Origin: Achromobacter mucicolens
Lineage (GTDB): Bacteria; Pseudomonadota; Gammaproteobacteria; Burkholderiales; Burkholderiaceae_B
Direction: 5' to 3'
Assembly: GCF_902859725.1 (NCBI RefSeq)
Contig: NZ_CADIJP010000016.1
Location: 78,731-142,730 of the forward strand
Length of the DNA: 64,000 nucleotides
Below, piece after piece: positions 63,770-64,000 of the stretch (within the stretch, counting starts at the first letter, position 1; the number at the start of each line of letters is the position of its first letter). The position numbers and the translations under genes are program-made. The notes beneath the pieces were generated by a model. The model saw nothing but the letters and a program-made list of their open reading frames with translations, did not search any database and was not told where the DNA came from.

Positions 63770-64000
63770 ACGTTTCGATAGTCGCTAAGTGCTGAGAAAT
63801 CAGCGCCGCGATTTGAAGTTTTAGCAGTACCGCTCTTTAACAACTAAACAACCGATAAGTGTGGGCGCTTGATGCGAGTGCAGCGATTAGGTTTCGGCCT
63901 TATCGCAAGCACAAGAAATCAAGTGCTCACTAGAAGTGAAGTACCTTAGACGTCAAGTTTAAGAACATACCTCACTTCCTTTGAGTAGCGACGTATGACC
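63770..64000 (+). other. rRNA operon leader with boxA
   Basis: GCTCTTTAACA (63832-63842) is the antitermination boxA that precedes bacterial 16S genes, followed by ACCGATAAGTGTGGGCGC, which is typical of Burkholderiales rRNA leaders. The mature 16S start (about AGAGTTTGATC) is not reached, so it must lie just after the window edge. Confidence 0.85.

Larger units (their letters stand above)
63487..63772 (+). repeat. duplicated rRNA promoter segment
   Basis: Two copies of an approximately 100-base segment (about 63487-63595 and 63664-63772) share GCAAATCAGGC, AAGCC, TTGCA, TCTGCAAAA, TATAGT, GGGCTTGGC and AGGGTTTACCC in the same order, 175 bases apart. Confidence 0.75.

Noticed and set aside
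63338-63795. Short open frames in the rRNA promoter region
   Set aside because: They cover promoter elements and boxA-proximal leader, and show no protein features.

Overview
The window is about 64 kb of GC-rich chromosomal DNA that fits the Bordetella/Achromobacter group (Alcaligenaceae, Burkholderiales). The reasons are the lgm-type lipid A glucosamine locus, two tripartite tricarboxylate transporter (TTT) loci without their own binding protein, the proS-ybgC-tolQRAB-pal-cpoB order, and the betaproteobacterial rRNA leader at the right edge. Codon use and GC look even throughout. I see no insertion sequence, prophage or CRISPR array, so this is mostly core genome with some accessory transport loci. 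The genus call is inference.

Layout. 0-5.4 kb: DUF533 protein (cut by the window edge), OsmC-like protein, fabI, then gloB-mltD divergent from a methyltransferase-rnhA pair. 5.7-10.8 kb: a two-gene RND efflux system directly followed by dnaQ and tRNA-Val(CAC). 11.0-14.7 kb: a 55-residue membrane protein, two small conserved genes, and an operon of a GltS-type glutamate symporter with a TAXI-type solute-receptor lipoprotein. 14.9-19.5 kb: a GNAT enzyme and the four lgm genes. 19.4-27.5 kb: three regulator/transporter loci with divergent promoters: LysR/PACE efflux, LysR/CidA-LrgB, and MocR/EamA-LysE. 27.5-33.5 kb: a universal stress protein behind an FNR-like box, a stand-alone EF-G, a second EamA exporter with an Lrp regulator, an alpha/beta hydrolase and YbaK.

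33.5-42.6 kb (all minus strand) is one long gene string: proS, ybgC, tolQ, tolR, tolA, tolB, pal, a strong hairpin plus T-tract, cpoB, and a FecCD permease with its ATPase. 42.6-47.6 kb: rppH, the TctD/TctE two-component pair and tctB-tctA, followed by three 34-bp tandem hairpin repeats. 47.8-53.1 kb: ghrA, a LysR/AzoR pair, a 3-hydroxyisobutyrate-dehydrogenase-type enzyme and a gamma-glutamyltransferase. 53.3-55.8 kb: a second tctB-tctA with a long leader that has 11-bp-phased repeats and a possible attenuator. 55.8-63.1 kb: a coiled-coil gene, zapA and 6S RNA, a SIMPL-domain protein, lgt, ilvD, a cytochrome c, msrA, hpd and an Lrp regulator. 63.3-64.0 kb: duplicated rRNA promoters and the boxA-containing leader. 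The 16S gene itself should begin just past the right edge.

Best candidates for something unusual: (i) the GltS symporter paired with a lipid-anchored TAXI receptor that has an extra N-terminal region; (ii) the tol-pal string running into a siderophore-type ABC importer through an apparent internal terminator; (iii) dnaQ starting two bases after an RND pump gene; (iv) the phased GAAAG array and leader hairpins upstream of the second tctBA. All functional statements come from reading motifs; no database search was run.
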